This document shows, one piece after another, positions 13,285-29,990 of a stretch of DNA of 64,000 nucleotides. Position numbers and translations under genes: made by a program. Position 1 is the stretch's first letter; every line of letters begins with the position of its first letter. Where the stretch lies: the NCBI GenBank assembly GCA_012295275.1, contig CM022670.1, forward strand, positions 36,197,801 through 36,261,800, in the 5' to 3' direction. This stretch comes from Chrysomallon squamiferum (taxonomy: Eukaryota; Mollusca; Gastropoda; Neomphalida; Peltospiridae). The notes under the pieces are model-generated. The model worked only from the letters and a program-made list of their open reading frames with translations, was not told the origin of the DNA and did no database searches.

Positions 13285-13878
13285 CTACATGTAACGGGGG
13301 GGAATAAGCAAGGAAAGCGGATCTCTTAGCTAGCTATAATATATATAGGTAATATATATCACTATCTAAGGAATAACAAACAAGACGGGGTTTCCAATTA
13401 AAGGGCTTTAATATTAGGTTATTGTTGATATCATATAGCAATGTTAATATTTATAACATGGTAACTCTGGCGTCTCCAAGCAGGACAAACTGACCAGGTT
13501 CATAAAACAAATCACAATAAAAATTATACGGTTGCAAAACTAAAAACATCAAACCAATACAAAAACAAAATGACACGACCAATGTCGCCATCTTCACTAG
13601 CAATTGTTTAAGGTCCTGCAATGTCCCAGACCGGAGTATAATCTTTTGCTCTCTGAAAAAGTCCCCCCTTAAATTCCAGGCAGCAGTTGCCATATATGGT
13701 CATGTCACATGACCATATAGTCTCCCGTGATAACAAAAACTCTCAATAGGAGGCAGTCATCTTAATCTATCTTGTAGGACTTACTCCCAACTAATTACTG
13801 TAAAACATTATATAATCTGACCTTTATAGAATAGGAAGCAATGGCTATTATTTCTCTATTCTACAAACATTTCATTAC
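13285..13878. mobile_element. Candidate insertion flanked by 8-bp direct repeats
   Basis: The octamer AAATCTAT occurs at 13277-13284 and again at 13879-13886, enclosing 594 bp of clearly more GC-rich, non-repetitive DNA. Just inside the ends are TGTAACGGGG (left) and CATTAC (right), which weakly suggests short terminal inverted repeats or a solo-LTR-like TGTAA...TTACA structure. Length and target-site size could fit a hAT-like MITE, or a shifted reading could fit a solo LTR. In this base composition the 8-bp match might be chance. Confidence 0.35.
13693..13719. repeat. Perfect 12-bp-arm palindrome
   Basis: TATATGGTCATG, then a 3-base spacer TCA, then the exact reverse complement. The centre reads GTCACATGAC, an E-box-like core. 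It lies about 610 bp upstream of the copy B start codon and inside the possible insertion at 13285-13878, so it may belong to a mobile element rather than a promoter. Confidence 0.8.
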
Positions 13879-14330
13879 AAATCTATGGTATCTCCTGTAG
13901 GAAAGGATTTTTTTAAATAGAACGAAACAGTTATCTTTAAAAACACAACAACAATAAAAACAACAAACAACAAAATTAAATACTTCGAGTACAATATACC
14001 AATTGTAGTAGTAGTAGTAATATAAAGAAAATGAAGCAGATGACGAAGACAAAGAAGCGAGCATTTTATATTAGAAAAATCTCTTACTGATACAGGGGGG
14101 GCATTATGAGTGCGTATGTGCGTCTGTGCGCGTGTGTGTGCGTGTCTCTTCTTTTTTTAATACCTATAACCTAAACAGCAACAGTGCTCAGGTCATTCGG
14201 CCCAGCTATTGACTTTTTAAACGTCTTTGTTGTATACCTGGTAAGATCAATAGGAGTAACGTACACAGAATTTGTGTGTACAATATCTTTATCTCACATC
14301 AATACTTGGACTTAAACACATGTATGCATT

Positions 14331-20518
<6,188 letters not shown>

Positions 20519-20828
20519 ATTAGTTAATAGACTTTATTTTATTATTGTTTTAATCTAATACTTTTTAATTTTAATTTTAATAATTCATTTTAATTTTAAT
20601 TTTAATTTTAAATTTAAATATAATTTTAATTTTAATTTTAAATTTAAATTTAATTTTTATTTTAATTTTAATTTTAAATATAATTTTAATTTTATCTAAA
20701 ATGAACGTGCATAGGTTTCTATGGCCAATGCCTGATGTAATTTATGGAACTTGTAACAATGAACAAAATGTTATTTTTTGTCCCGTTAAGATAGATGTAT
20801 AATTAAAACTGCCTTGATTCCACACTGG

Positions 20829-20872
<44 letters not shown>
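20519..20872 (+). terminator. Copy B 3' UTR with probable poly(A) signal
   Basis: From the stop codon, a run of TTTTAA-type hexamers (about 20560-20696) is followed by unique sequence and an ATTAAA at 20802-20807. A 44-base A tract starts at 20829, about 22 bases beyond the signal. ATTAAA is the commonest variant poly(A) signal, so cleavage near 20825 is plausible. The genomic A tract also means poly(A)-primed cDNA ends here could be priming artefacts. Confidence 0.5.
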
Positions 20873-20876
<4 letters not shown>

Positions 20877-22277
20877 ACACCCAAAAAACAAAAGAGAAAC
20901 TTAATGTATCTAAAGAACAGCATATGAAGAACAAGGTTAGGTAATCTGCTAACGATAATCATAATACAATATTATTATAATATCACTTTTTGCAGCCATT
21001 ACACAAAAACACACACATACATATATATGCATCAGTATATACAGAATCAAATATAAACACATACCCTTATTAATCTATGTAATGTGCACGACCAGTAATA
21101 GTTATTGTAAAACATTTAAACTTTATTAAATTATTTATCTGAGTGATTTGTTTTATTAATATTTATTATAAATGCTTATTTTGTTATTTATCATTTACAC
21201 ATAAGCAATTAATTGATGTATTATAATTATGTACATTATAATCCTTGATAATAAATGTATGTCATTATCTTCCTAATTATCCATTTATTCATACGTCATA
21301 CACTCATACATACATACATACATACATATGTTAACGTTGCAATTCCTGTAGCTAGTATATCTCGTTGATATTGATGTTAAATGGACAGTGTTCAAGACAG
21401 ATGCATCTAATATTAATGAATGTAGAATATTAATAAAAATAAAATGATTGCAATATAATGGGATATTTGTTTTATATACAGTCATGTACGTATAATACAA
21501 CACATGTGTGCAGATACATATATTATTTCCATCCATACATCCATACATACACAATATATAAAAAAAATGAACATAACAAATTATCCTTAACATTTATATT
21601 CTTAATACGTAAATAAAATGAACGTTTTTCCATTTATTATTTTCTCTTAGTGACAATAATTTATATACTATAGAATTTTGAATAGACTATAATTTCCAGT
21701 TATGTTCAGGATTAAGTTGCAACGATGGTTTTAGTACAACGACAATAACGTCCGGATACTTTGCTTGAACCAGCAATGAATATAAGCACGTTTTGTATCA
21801 TTTTAAATGCACTTGAACGATTATGTGCAGACGTTAGAGTTGACCTTAATTTTCATAATCACTATTCATTGTGAGAAAGTCACTTTCACACATTGTAGTT
21901 ATACAAATAATTTTTTGTTTTATAGTCTTCGTTGTTACGTGCATGATTCTTACGAAACACTGTCAAACTCAGAAGTATAACATATCGAATTAAAACCATT
22001 TGAAACATTAACCATTGTAAATAATAAAAGAACAGATAACGTCCAGATGATTATATTGCTGACAAACAGACATTATCATCAACAGAGGTCGCTCAGTATG
22101 TTTACGTCATATGAAATAGGAAAGGGCTAATACAAGATTATTATTATTTATAAAGGTTTAATTTCAACCAATTCATTTAACAAATGTGATTGTTATCTAC
22201 AATCTTCCGCGTAACCTACTTTAAAAGAACTAGTTCTGTGTGTGTGTTTGTATGTGGGTCAGTATGTTAGTGTTAGA

Positions 22278-22431
22278 CAGGGACGTAACTATTGAAAAGA
22301 ACGCCTATGATGCCCCTGTCCAAACATTTGACATCCATAAGTCAAGTTTAACAGAAATTGCTCAGTGACGCTCCCCTTCGAGAGGCACCCAGGGAATGTG
22401 CCATACTTGTCACGCCTCTGTTAGGTCACTG
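22278..22431. mobile_element. hAT-like MITE, 154 bp
   Basis: The left end CAGGGACGTAAC and the reverse complement of the right end CAGTGACCTAAC match at 10 of 12 positions. The flanking octamers GTGTTAGA and GTATGTGA are similar at 5 of 8 positions, as expected for an old 8-bp target duplication. CAG-starting termini with 8-bp duplications are typical of hAT elements. The interior is more GC-rich than its surroundings and has no coding capacity. Confidence 0.6.
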
Positions 22432-23398
22432 GTATGTGAGGGAACTAGCGTATTACTTGCTATATCCAATGCTTTCTTTATATCCCTACTTGAGTCCCAT
22501 GTATGCATTTTGACATAAATCACAGAGAAATAGAAGTAGCCGCTAGGCCGTTATACAGCGAAAGATAAACATAAAACTGAGTATACTTATATCTTGATGT
22601 GCCAGAAAGGTTATATACCCCTATTCCCTTTCTCATATAGTTACACACAAGCAGACACATATACACACACACGCAGACACATAAACACACACATTCACTC
22701 TCATCTCTGAATCACGTACACATTAAAACGAATTAATCATATACGGATGATACAATTCCAAAAGAAGTTCAAGAGTTGCGGAAACATTGGCTGATATATC
22801 GTATAAAATATTGGTGGATTACAAGTGCTTTTAACTGACATTTTACAATCTGTCATACTTGTTCGGTGACTGTATGATTCAAAAGTAAAATATGTTTCAT
22901 GATCATGTATTTTTTAAAGAACTATGTTCACTATATTAAAAAAAAATACCGTCACTCGTTCGTCTCTTGTTGCTGAATGACGTGATGAAATCATTACATG
23001 CATGCACCTTTCCATTGAAACATCTCAGTTGGTGTAATGAGAAGAATTTATCCGGAAAAAGAATTGGGTTCTGAAATTTCATTCTGGTAATGAATGAAAA
23101 GTCAGATACATAATTTTACGTTGTTCCGATTCACAAATTACAGATATACGCAATCAGCTGAAAAAGTATAACAATTTTTTAGTTAGGCTGCTATATATTT
23201 GTTAGTTATGATGAAATGAGTTGAATTAAAGTAAATTCATATAAAAGCATTTTAGTTATTAAGGAAGAGCAAAGATGTTCTGTACAAATAAGACCTTTGT
23301 CGTACTTACACATTCAATAAAGTCAGTAAAGCAAATAGTTACAATACATAATTTGCCCCCGCGTATGAAGAATTAAAATGTATTAAATATTTATTGGG

Positions 23399-23399
<1 letters not shown>

Positions 23400-23438
<39 letters not shown>
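23400..23438. repeat. (AAT)n microsatellite
   Basis: About 13 AAT units leading into a short AAC run. Confidence 0.95.
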
Positions 23439-23441
<3 letters not shown>

Positions 23442-25865
23442 CAACAACAAAACAACATAAAATTAGAAAGAAAAATACATTACTAATAAAATTGTTTTAT
23501 TACATTTTCATGATTTACATTTAATTATTCGACCAGTTATTTTGTTCTTAAAGAACTCGACTTTGTTTTCAGATAAAAATAGTTAATTCTGATAAACTAT
23601 AAAGACTGATACATCTATGATATATAACTTTAAACAGTGAAATAACAGAGATTAAAATAAAATAATATATATATTTATAAATATATTGTTATTGTTTTAA
23701 CAAATTCAAAAAATGTATATTCACCTATACCATTCATAAACCAGCTTGAGTGGATGGCACTTCATTTCCTTATGGCTTTCTGTACCATTTAATTAAACAT
23801 TCTAACAAAAACTAATTCAGTTTCTTTGTTTCTGTTCACAAAAGACAAATTAACATCTTAACATCGGATAACCGTCTTTTTACACACACACACACACACA
23901 CACACATTCATTTTATATTTATATCGGCCTCCATTTTTTAATTATTCAAAGCATTCATCATATCTGTATTGTTAATAATATTTTTGTTACTTTATTTTTA
24001 ATAAAGGCAATAAAAAATTGAATACGTAAAATACGAATTAGTTTTGTATATAATGGATCAGATATCTATTATTTTTCAGTTTTTTAATTTTTGTTTTTAT
24101 TTGTTTATTTATTTATAAAGAAGTATTTACTAACATAATTATTATGCCGTGGAATACCGGCGGTATTTCATCACTGGGGTATAATAAGCTAATGCAGCGC
24201 CATCTATTGACTTTATTTCATTGTTCACAAAGCCGTTATTTTTGGAAAATATCTATATGAGATAATTTTCCAAATAGCCAAACTGGAACAGAGGTATTAA
24301 TATAGCTAAATACAGAAATATAATATCATGCATTTTATAAATATTTTTTTTCTTTCTTTTAATGATTTATCCCAAAAGAGATTATTGCGAGTATAGAAAG
24401 AAAGGCGGATAACTCTCGTTTCCTTACCTAGTTAAAGGCTCTGTCATTTATTTTATCTTATCTCTTATTATTGGTATTTAAATGCTCAAAAATACATAGA
24501 TTTATTTTCGTGAACTTGACAGGATGTTACTGATATACTAATGATAATCTCTGTGTTTAATTTAATTACAAATTCGTGATAGTGGATCACGGATTCAACA
24601 ACTTGAAAGTTACGGACTAACGCAACGGCAAAAAATCGGGGAAAATTGTAAATAATTTTTACATTTTTGTATTGATGATATGTTTGATGAAAACCACACG
24701 AAGCGGCGAAAGCCCCCAGACATTTATCTGACCAATATTAGTTCTTTCAGATTTAATTGTTTTCTTTTTTAGCGCTCCTGCACGACACGATGTCGTTATT
24801 CTTGCTTGAATTATGAAAGTACGAACACAATATTGTCTTTATTACAACTACACGTCTACAGTATCTTAGGACTGTTATTTATTGGAAAAGAAGAAGAAGA
24901 AGAAAAAGATATATTAAAGCAAAATTGAGATATTTATACTGATTTTATAACTGGATATTTTGTTTCCAACTGAACCGATACTTTTCTGTTCAGTAACAAT
25001 AATAATAAGAAGACATTTGTAATAAATTCATTGTCTTCCAATATTATAGAAACTACGTAGTTAGATTTAATACCGCTTAGGAGGATGTGATAAATAAGTA
25101 TCTGCATCTCAGAAACAGTAATAAATTTTCAATAGCACAGCATCATAATTTTAGTATCTCATATATACCATAGCAAGTGGTACAGAAAAAACAGATCTCA
25201 CTAGTCATTTTGGTTTTACTAAGAGCCTCTTGATAATCTTTGGTAAACTAGTTTTTATGTTTTGTTTTTGAATTCTTTGGAAACATTTAATTTATTTAAA
25301 ACAACAACAACAACAAAACTGAATTTTTTTTTTTTTTTTTTTTTTAAAATCAGTATTATTTTGACCATTGTGTTCTTCTTGCAATGCATAACATTTTATC
25401 AGCTAATTATTGTTAATTACTGAGTATCTTCAAACTGAAATTTGACTACATATTGTTACAAGTTTTATATGTTAAACTACATACATGACTTAACGAAAAT
25501 GTCAGCTGAACATTAAATGAAAATATGAAAATGAAAATACTTGAATTTGATTAGTAATGGTTTATATTGGAGACTCCATCTGAAAGTGAGGTTTTGTAAA
25601 AAAAAATCTAAAATTTTTTTAAAAAGACTTGATACTTTTGTTGTAGTGTTCTTAATTTATTTTTTCACATAATTATATTCCTTTGTATAATTCCATTATA
25701 TAAAATTAAAGTAGCATTACCATAAAACAACATTTCAAAATTTGTAGATCCCATGATTTTAGTCAATTGTTATTTTCTTATTTTACCCTCTTCTTAAAAG
25801 TGAACAATGTACAAAGTTTCAAACAAAAACAAACAAAAATTTTTTTAATTTAATTTTTTTACAAA

Positions 25866-25903
25866 GATTTTCTTTTCTTTCAGTACCAATATTATGTACC
25901 ATG
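25866..25903 (+). promoter_or_regulatory. Splice acceptor and start context of the zinc-finger gene
   Basis: A pyrimidine-rich tract TTTTCTTTTCTTTCAG ends at 25883, an excellent acceptor 17 bases before the chosen start, so an upstream (probably untranslated) exon exists outside what I can identify. The start ATG at 25901 sits in ACCATGG, close to the ideal Kozak context. A weaker ATG at 25894 opens a four-codon frame in another phase. No stop separates the acceptor from 25901, so the protein could begin further upstream. Confidence 0.65.
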
Positions 25904-27331
25904 GATAAGCTATCACATCATCCTTGTCATCGGCTTAGTGTTCCAGCAGCTAAACTTTTCTGGTGTCGCCACTGTAAGGAGAAGTTTGAAGATGCTATTT
26001 CAAGATGGCGGCACAGTAAAACCTGCAAAATTGAAGGCATACTTAACATGAACAAGCGTAAGGAACAAGAGGCAGAGGCATTTAAATTATTTGTGGAATC
26101 AACTACAGAATCGGAAATAAAAAATGAACTTGAATCTTTACCACAGTCTGTAGCATTGATCTCACCTCCAGAAAAGGTCCCTAACCACACACAACAGACT
26201 GGCACAGATTTAAACTGTTACATTTGTAAAAAAGAATTTACAAGTCTGGATGAAATGCGTGCTCACGTTAGAACACCATGCAATAAGCAGGACAGAAATT
26301 CTGAAATATACAACACTTTTCCATTCATTACTGAACCTTCTAAAGATGTCAGATTAGTAACGTCAGAACAGTTTTTACCACCCAAGACTTTTGAGTCATT
26401 GTTTTCACTACAAAATAATAAAACATTACAGAAAGTGAAAACAGAGGTGAATACAGTGGTGGTTAATAATCAGTTGGACACAAAAAGAAAAACAACACAC
26501 CAAGAAACAAATTCTGAGGAGAAAATGTATGAGAATGGTATCAGTATGTTAGTAGATAGCACAGACTACTTAAAATATCATAATACTAATGGACACAGTG
26601 CAATGATTGTTCAAGCAAATGAAAATGAAGTATCTTGCTGCATAAAGAAAGAAGCAGAAAAATCTACTGTTTTAAAGCATGTCACTACACAAGATAATAA
26701 TGTCAAGAAAACCAATAATGACAATTTGTGTCTTGTATCAGAAGATATTGGAACTGAAGTTACAGATTTCAACTCTTCAGTTTCTAATGTTTCAATACCC
26801 ACTGTTGATCACAGTAATATTTCCCAGGCATTAGAAGTGAAACCTAATCTTGAACAGCTTGAAACTGATGTCCATGCTCAGTTTTCCATGGATCAAACTG
26901 AATCATTTACTTGGAAAGCTTTCCATGCAGTTAATGCAGTATCTGATTCAAACAGTGAGCATGAAGAGGTCCTAACTGAGCATGTGAAAAAGAAATATGA
27001 TCAAGATTTTACAGTTGTTGTGACACCACCAGCAGTTTCTGCTAATGAACGGAACGAAGAAAAGACATGTGATTCTATGAGAAAGTTCAAGTCAACAAAA
27101 GGTTCTAAAAATAAGCCAAAGCCTACAAGAGCTGTTATCCCAGTTCTTCACACAAGCCAAAGATTCACAGACGAGGATGACAGAGAAGATGACTGTACTG
27201 AGATTAGTGATAATTCATACAAAACTTATCCACCTAGTCCAGCCCAAACCAGATCAAAATTAAAAGATTTAGAATCACAAATGAGATCAACAGCTAGAAG
27301 AGTGAAACCAACTCAAAAAAATTGGAAATGA
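25901..27331 (+). CDS. C2HC zinc-knuckle protein, N-terminal reading frame
   Basis: I do not recognise this protein. It has two unusual zinc fingers: C22-x2-C25-x12-H38-x3-C42 (WCRHCKEKFEDAISRWRHSK) and C106-x2-C109-x12-H122-x4-C127 (CYICKKEFTSLDEMRAHVRT). Low-complexity Ser/Thr/Asn/Glu-rich sequence follows, then a basic stretch (FKSTKGSKNKPKPTRAVIPV) and an acidic patch (DEDDREDDCTE). The frame stops at 27329-27331 (TGA) but is continuous in character with the next frame, which carries a third finger of the same kind. The two are almost certainly one gene of about 1214 codons. The fingers and charged linkers suggest a nuclear nucleic-acid-binding or adaptor protein; the function is unknown. 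Confidence 0.85.
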   Translation: MDKLSHHPCHRLSVPAAKLFWCRHCKEKFEDAISRWRHSKTCKIEGILNMNKRKEQEAEAFKLFVESTTESEIKNELESLPQSVALISPPEKVPNHTQQTGTDLNCYICKKEFTSLDEMRAHVRTPCNKQDRNSEIYNTFPFITEPSKDVRLVTSEQFLPPKTFESLFSLQNNKTLQKVKTEVNTVVVNNQLDTKRKTTHQETNSEEKMYENGISMLVDSTDYLKYHNTNGHSAMIVQANENEVSCCIKKEAEKSTVLKHVTTQDNNVKKTNNDNLCLVSEDIGTEVTDFNSSVSNVSIPTVDHSNISQALEVKPNLEQLETDVHAQFSMDQTESFTWKAFHAVNAVSDSNSEHEEVLTEHVKKKYDQDFTVVVTPPAVSANERNEEKTCDSMRKFKSTKGSKNKPKPTRAVIPVLHTSQRFTDEDDREDDCTEISDNSYKTYPPSPAQTRSKLKDLESQMRSTARRVKPTQKNWK

Positions 27332-29544
27332 TGGTTGAGCAAAAATCAAAGTCCAAATTAGAATCAAATGCTAAAAAGAAGAATGTGACAAAAGATGAAA
27401 TAACAAGTAAAAAATCAGTTAAAAAATCAGAGAAACAACCTTTGAGAAAAGGATCTTCAGTTAAAGAGTCTAAAACAGCAGATAAAAAAACAAAACCTGA
27501 GAAAAATGTTATGTTTCATGAACTGAAAAGTGAAAAGTCCAAAAATAAAGCACCCAAAAACCTTAAATGTAGGCTATGTGACAAAGTGTTTGATTCTGTA
27601 AAACAGTACATAAACCACACTCGCATCCCTTGCAAGATGAAAATTACCAGAAAATGGTCTCAGAAGGTTTTAAGACCCAACAGATCTGTACCTCCAGCTT
27701 GGAAGCCAAGACCAGGTAAAAGAAAACTGAGAGATCTCAAGAAAGTAAATCCAATTCAAACCCAACGCTGCCAAAAAATACCAAGAACAAAATTCAGACC
27801 TGCAACACCACAACTAAGCATCACTGAATCATTTAAAGAAAAACAGCTTCTACCACAACATGAAACTGATGTAAAGAAACTGACAGAAAAACAATTCTTT
27901 TTTTACAAATTAGGTTTAACATGTTCAGATCATTTTCTGTTGAAAAATCCTAATGGTTATATAAAACCAAATGACCAACTTTTTACAGTACATACAGGAA
28001 GTATTTCAAACAACGAAGATATTCCTGTGACTGCTTTTTGGGAAAAAGGTTGTTCTTTCGTTAAGGAAGGCAAAGAAACTTCAGATGAGATTTCACAATA
28101 TAACACTGTAAATTCTCCAAACATTTTGCTGAATTCCAAGAATGTAAATCATTCAACACCAGAAAAACATTTAACACTGTCACCATCAGCTCCAGCCAGT
28201 TCTAATGTTTACAGTGGAACTGAAGCATCTCTTAACAGTAAAGAACAGTATTCTGTACCAAAAATAACTGCAATGGGCTTTGTGAAATCTCCTCAGAAAA
28301 AGGAAGACAGAAATTTATTTGAAACGCTTGGTAGGGAAATGATTTCCAAGAAACAGCCAGTATCACTTTCAAGAACAAACATAACTTCTCTTCCTCAAAG
28401 ACTGGCAGAGCAGACAAACAAGGATATATTTGGTTTTCTTTCCAAAAGCTTTGGCATTGAGTCTTTAGATGATTCATTTTTAAAAAACATTAAAGAAAAT
28501 GATAACCAGCATGTATCACCACTCAAATCTGCAATCAAAAAGAACTTGGGATCTTTGGTGCTGTCATCTCATGAAATATCACAGAATTCAAGGCACGTTC
28601 CAGGATATTCTCATCCATCAATGCACCATTCACCCTCTGTGCTAATTCCATCACCTATGAGACTATTAGCCCCACATTTCATTTCACCACAGTGCAGCTC
28701 AAAAAAGGGCATAGTTTCTCAGGAACAAAATATTAGGGCATCTGACTCTGAGAGTAACATAAACCACGCAGTTAGAAAATTACATTTCAATTCAAGTCAA
28801 ACATTTACAGATACCAAACAAAATAACTGTTTCATCACCTGCAAAACATCGGTACTTGACAATCCAGTGACAAATAATTGCCACAAAAATAACAAATGCA
28901 CATTCGAAAAAGATAATGTAAAATATATACCTTCTACAGAAAACAGAAATAGCTTAGGAAACGATGAGACCAGCCACAGATTATCCAAAGCTGAAAATAC
29001 ATTTTGTTCAAACAAACAATCATGTTTGAAGGCAGAAAATGAAAGCAATAAAGTTAATCATAGTGGAGATTCAGCACTGAATGCAGCATGTACACTTCCA
29101 TCACAAGTGAATCATTGCAATGGTATTTGTTTGTCAGACCAGGGAAGTACTAGTGCTGAGGATACGAGAAGCACAGACACTCTGAACACTGATGCTGACA
29201 CACCAACACTAAAAACAAACTGCAGTGACATAGAGGTTTGTATGCTGGAAAGTAGTGATGAGATTATGGTAGGTGATGAATCTCAGAACATGATTGTTGA
29301 TGATGAAATGCCTGAAGTGACTGTGGAGATTGTTGATCACATCACTTCTGACATGTTGGATGATACGCAGGATGTAACTTACATCATCATAGAAAGAGAT
29401 GATGTAAAACAATACATTGACAGTCTGGAGGAAATCACTAATGCAACGGACAGTGTAGTAAAATGCAATGATACAGAAGAAACGGCCAATACCTTAATAC
29501 AAATTCATTCATATTTGTTAGATGACAGAACAAAATGCAGTTGA
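27298..29544 (+). CDS. C2HC zinc-knuckle protein, C-terminal reading frame (-1 relative to the N-terminal one)
   Basis: Open from 27298 (after a TAG at 27295) to a TGA at 29542-29544, overlapping the upstream frame by 34 bases. It has no good start of its own: its first ATG (27328) overlaps the upstream stop codon. A Lys-rich region leads to a third zinc knuckle, C-x2-C-x12-H-x4-C (CRLCDKVFDSVKQYINHTRI, then PC), of the same spacing as finger 2. The rest is Ser/Asn-rich and ends in a strongly acidic segment (DEIMVGDESQNMIVDDEMPE and beyond) resembling an activation or interaction tail. The switch between frames falls on the A7 run 27315-27321. Either one A is missing from the assembly or allele, or the ribosome slips at A AAA AAT (27316-27322). 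Confidence 0.8.
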   Translation, partial: KSETNSKKLEMMVEQKSKSKLESNAKKKNVTKDEITSKKSVKKSEKQPLRKGSSVKESKTADKKTKPEKNVMFHELKSEKSKNKAPKNLKCRLCDKVFDSVKQYINHTRIPCKMKITRKWSQKVLRPNRSVPPAWKPRPGKRKLRDLKKVNPIQTQRCQKIPRTKFRPATPQLSITESFKEKQLLPQHETDVKKLTEKQFFFYKLGLTCSDHFLLKNPNGYIKPNDQLFTVHTGSISNNEDIPVTAFWEKGCSFVKEGKETSDEISQYNTVNSPNILLNSKNVNHSTPEKHLTLSPSAPASSNVYSGTEASLNSKEQYSVPKITAMGFVKSPQKKEDRNLFETLGREMISKKQPVSLSRTNITSLPQRLAEQTNKDIFGFLSKSFGIESLDDSFLKNIKENDNQHVSPLKSAIKKNLGSLVLSSHEISQNSRHVPGYSHPSMHHSPSVLIPSPMRLLAPHFISPQCSSKKGIVSQEQNIRASDSESNINHAVRKLHFNSSQTFTDTKQNNCFITCKTSVLDNPVTNNCHKNNKCTFEKDNVKYIPSTENRNSLGNDETSHRLSKAENTFCSNKQSCLKAENESNKVNHSGDSALNAACTLPSQVNHCNGICLSDQGSTSAEDTRSTDTLNTDADTPTLKTNCSDIEVCMLESSDEIMVGDESQNMIVDDEMPEVTVEIVDHITSDMLDDTQDVTYIIIERDDVKQYIDSLEEITNATDSVVKCNDTEETANTLIQIHSYLLDDRTKCS

Positions 29545-29990
29545 AATATAGTTTATTGCAACTGTTTGTTATTGTTTAGGGTGAGATCTGGGTTTTATTT
29601 TTATACATTAGTTACATTTTTATATTCTTTGTTAGATTATTTGTTTTTATGATTAAATATATTCACCTCATGACAATTTATTATTGTATACATTTATCAG
29701 TCATTTATTATAATTTACATTTAGCTGACATTTATCATTGTATGAATTTATTTACTAATAACCACTGTATACTTGTGTCACAAAAATTTTATCTTCAGTC
29801 TTTACACTTGCTTATTAATAATTGTTTGCTCTTAGAAACTGTCTCAGTCTAACATTTTTAAGTTTTTTAAATATGTTACTTAATAACAGTTATAGTGTTG
29901 TTTCATTGTACTTTATTTAAATTGTAATCTTCTGTTAGTGTCATTTTCAGGTGCTAGTCAATAAAGATTAATTACCTTGTTGATTTTCAC
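29545..29990 (+). terminator. Zinc-finger gene 3' UTR with AATAAA
   Basis: AT-rich sequence after the stop codon. An AATAAA at 29960-29965 is a reasonable poly(A) signal about 415 bases downstream, followed by T/G-rich sequence (TTGTTGATTTT). Other hexamers further on cannot be excluded. Confidence 0.4.

Larger units (their letters stand above)
11538..14330. promoter_or_regulatory. Divergent intergenic region between GALNT10-like A and B
   Basis: The two first coding exons face away from each other across 2793 bp, so both promoters and 5' UTRs must lie here or in unseen upstream exons. No TATA box or start site can be named with confidence. The region also contains an AAAT-type array near 11576-11604, a CT microsatellite, a TIR-bearing repeat (12787-13130), a possible insertion with 8-bp flanking repeats (13285-13878) and a perfect palindrome (13693-13719). 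Copy B has a four-codon upstream ORF (ATG at 14320) ending across its own start codon. Confidence 0.5.
20873..25883. other. AT-rich intergenic region
   Basis: No credible protein-coding gene. It contains CATA repeats near 21300-21330, a hAT-like MITE (22278-22431), AC tracts near 22650 and 23881-23905, and an AAT array (23400-23438). DNA between about 24140 and 24850 is less AT-rich and could hold the promoter and an untranslated first exon of the zinc-finger gene: one candidate donor reads AAAATT|GTAAAT near 24648. Those are guesses, and I can support no exon. Confidence 0.5.

Noticed and set aside
26004-26016. CAAGATGGCGGC, a perfect YY1-type site
   Set aside because: It lies inside the coding sequence for the first zinc knuckle (SRWRHS), where the protein sequence explains it.
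25927-29412. Several minus-strand frames across the zinc-finger exon
   Set aside because: Antisense shadows of a long open plus-strand frame with recognisable zinc knuckles.
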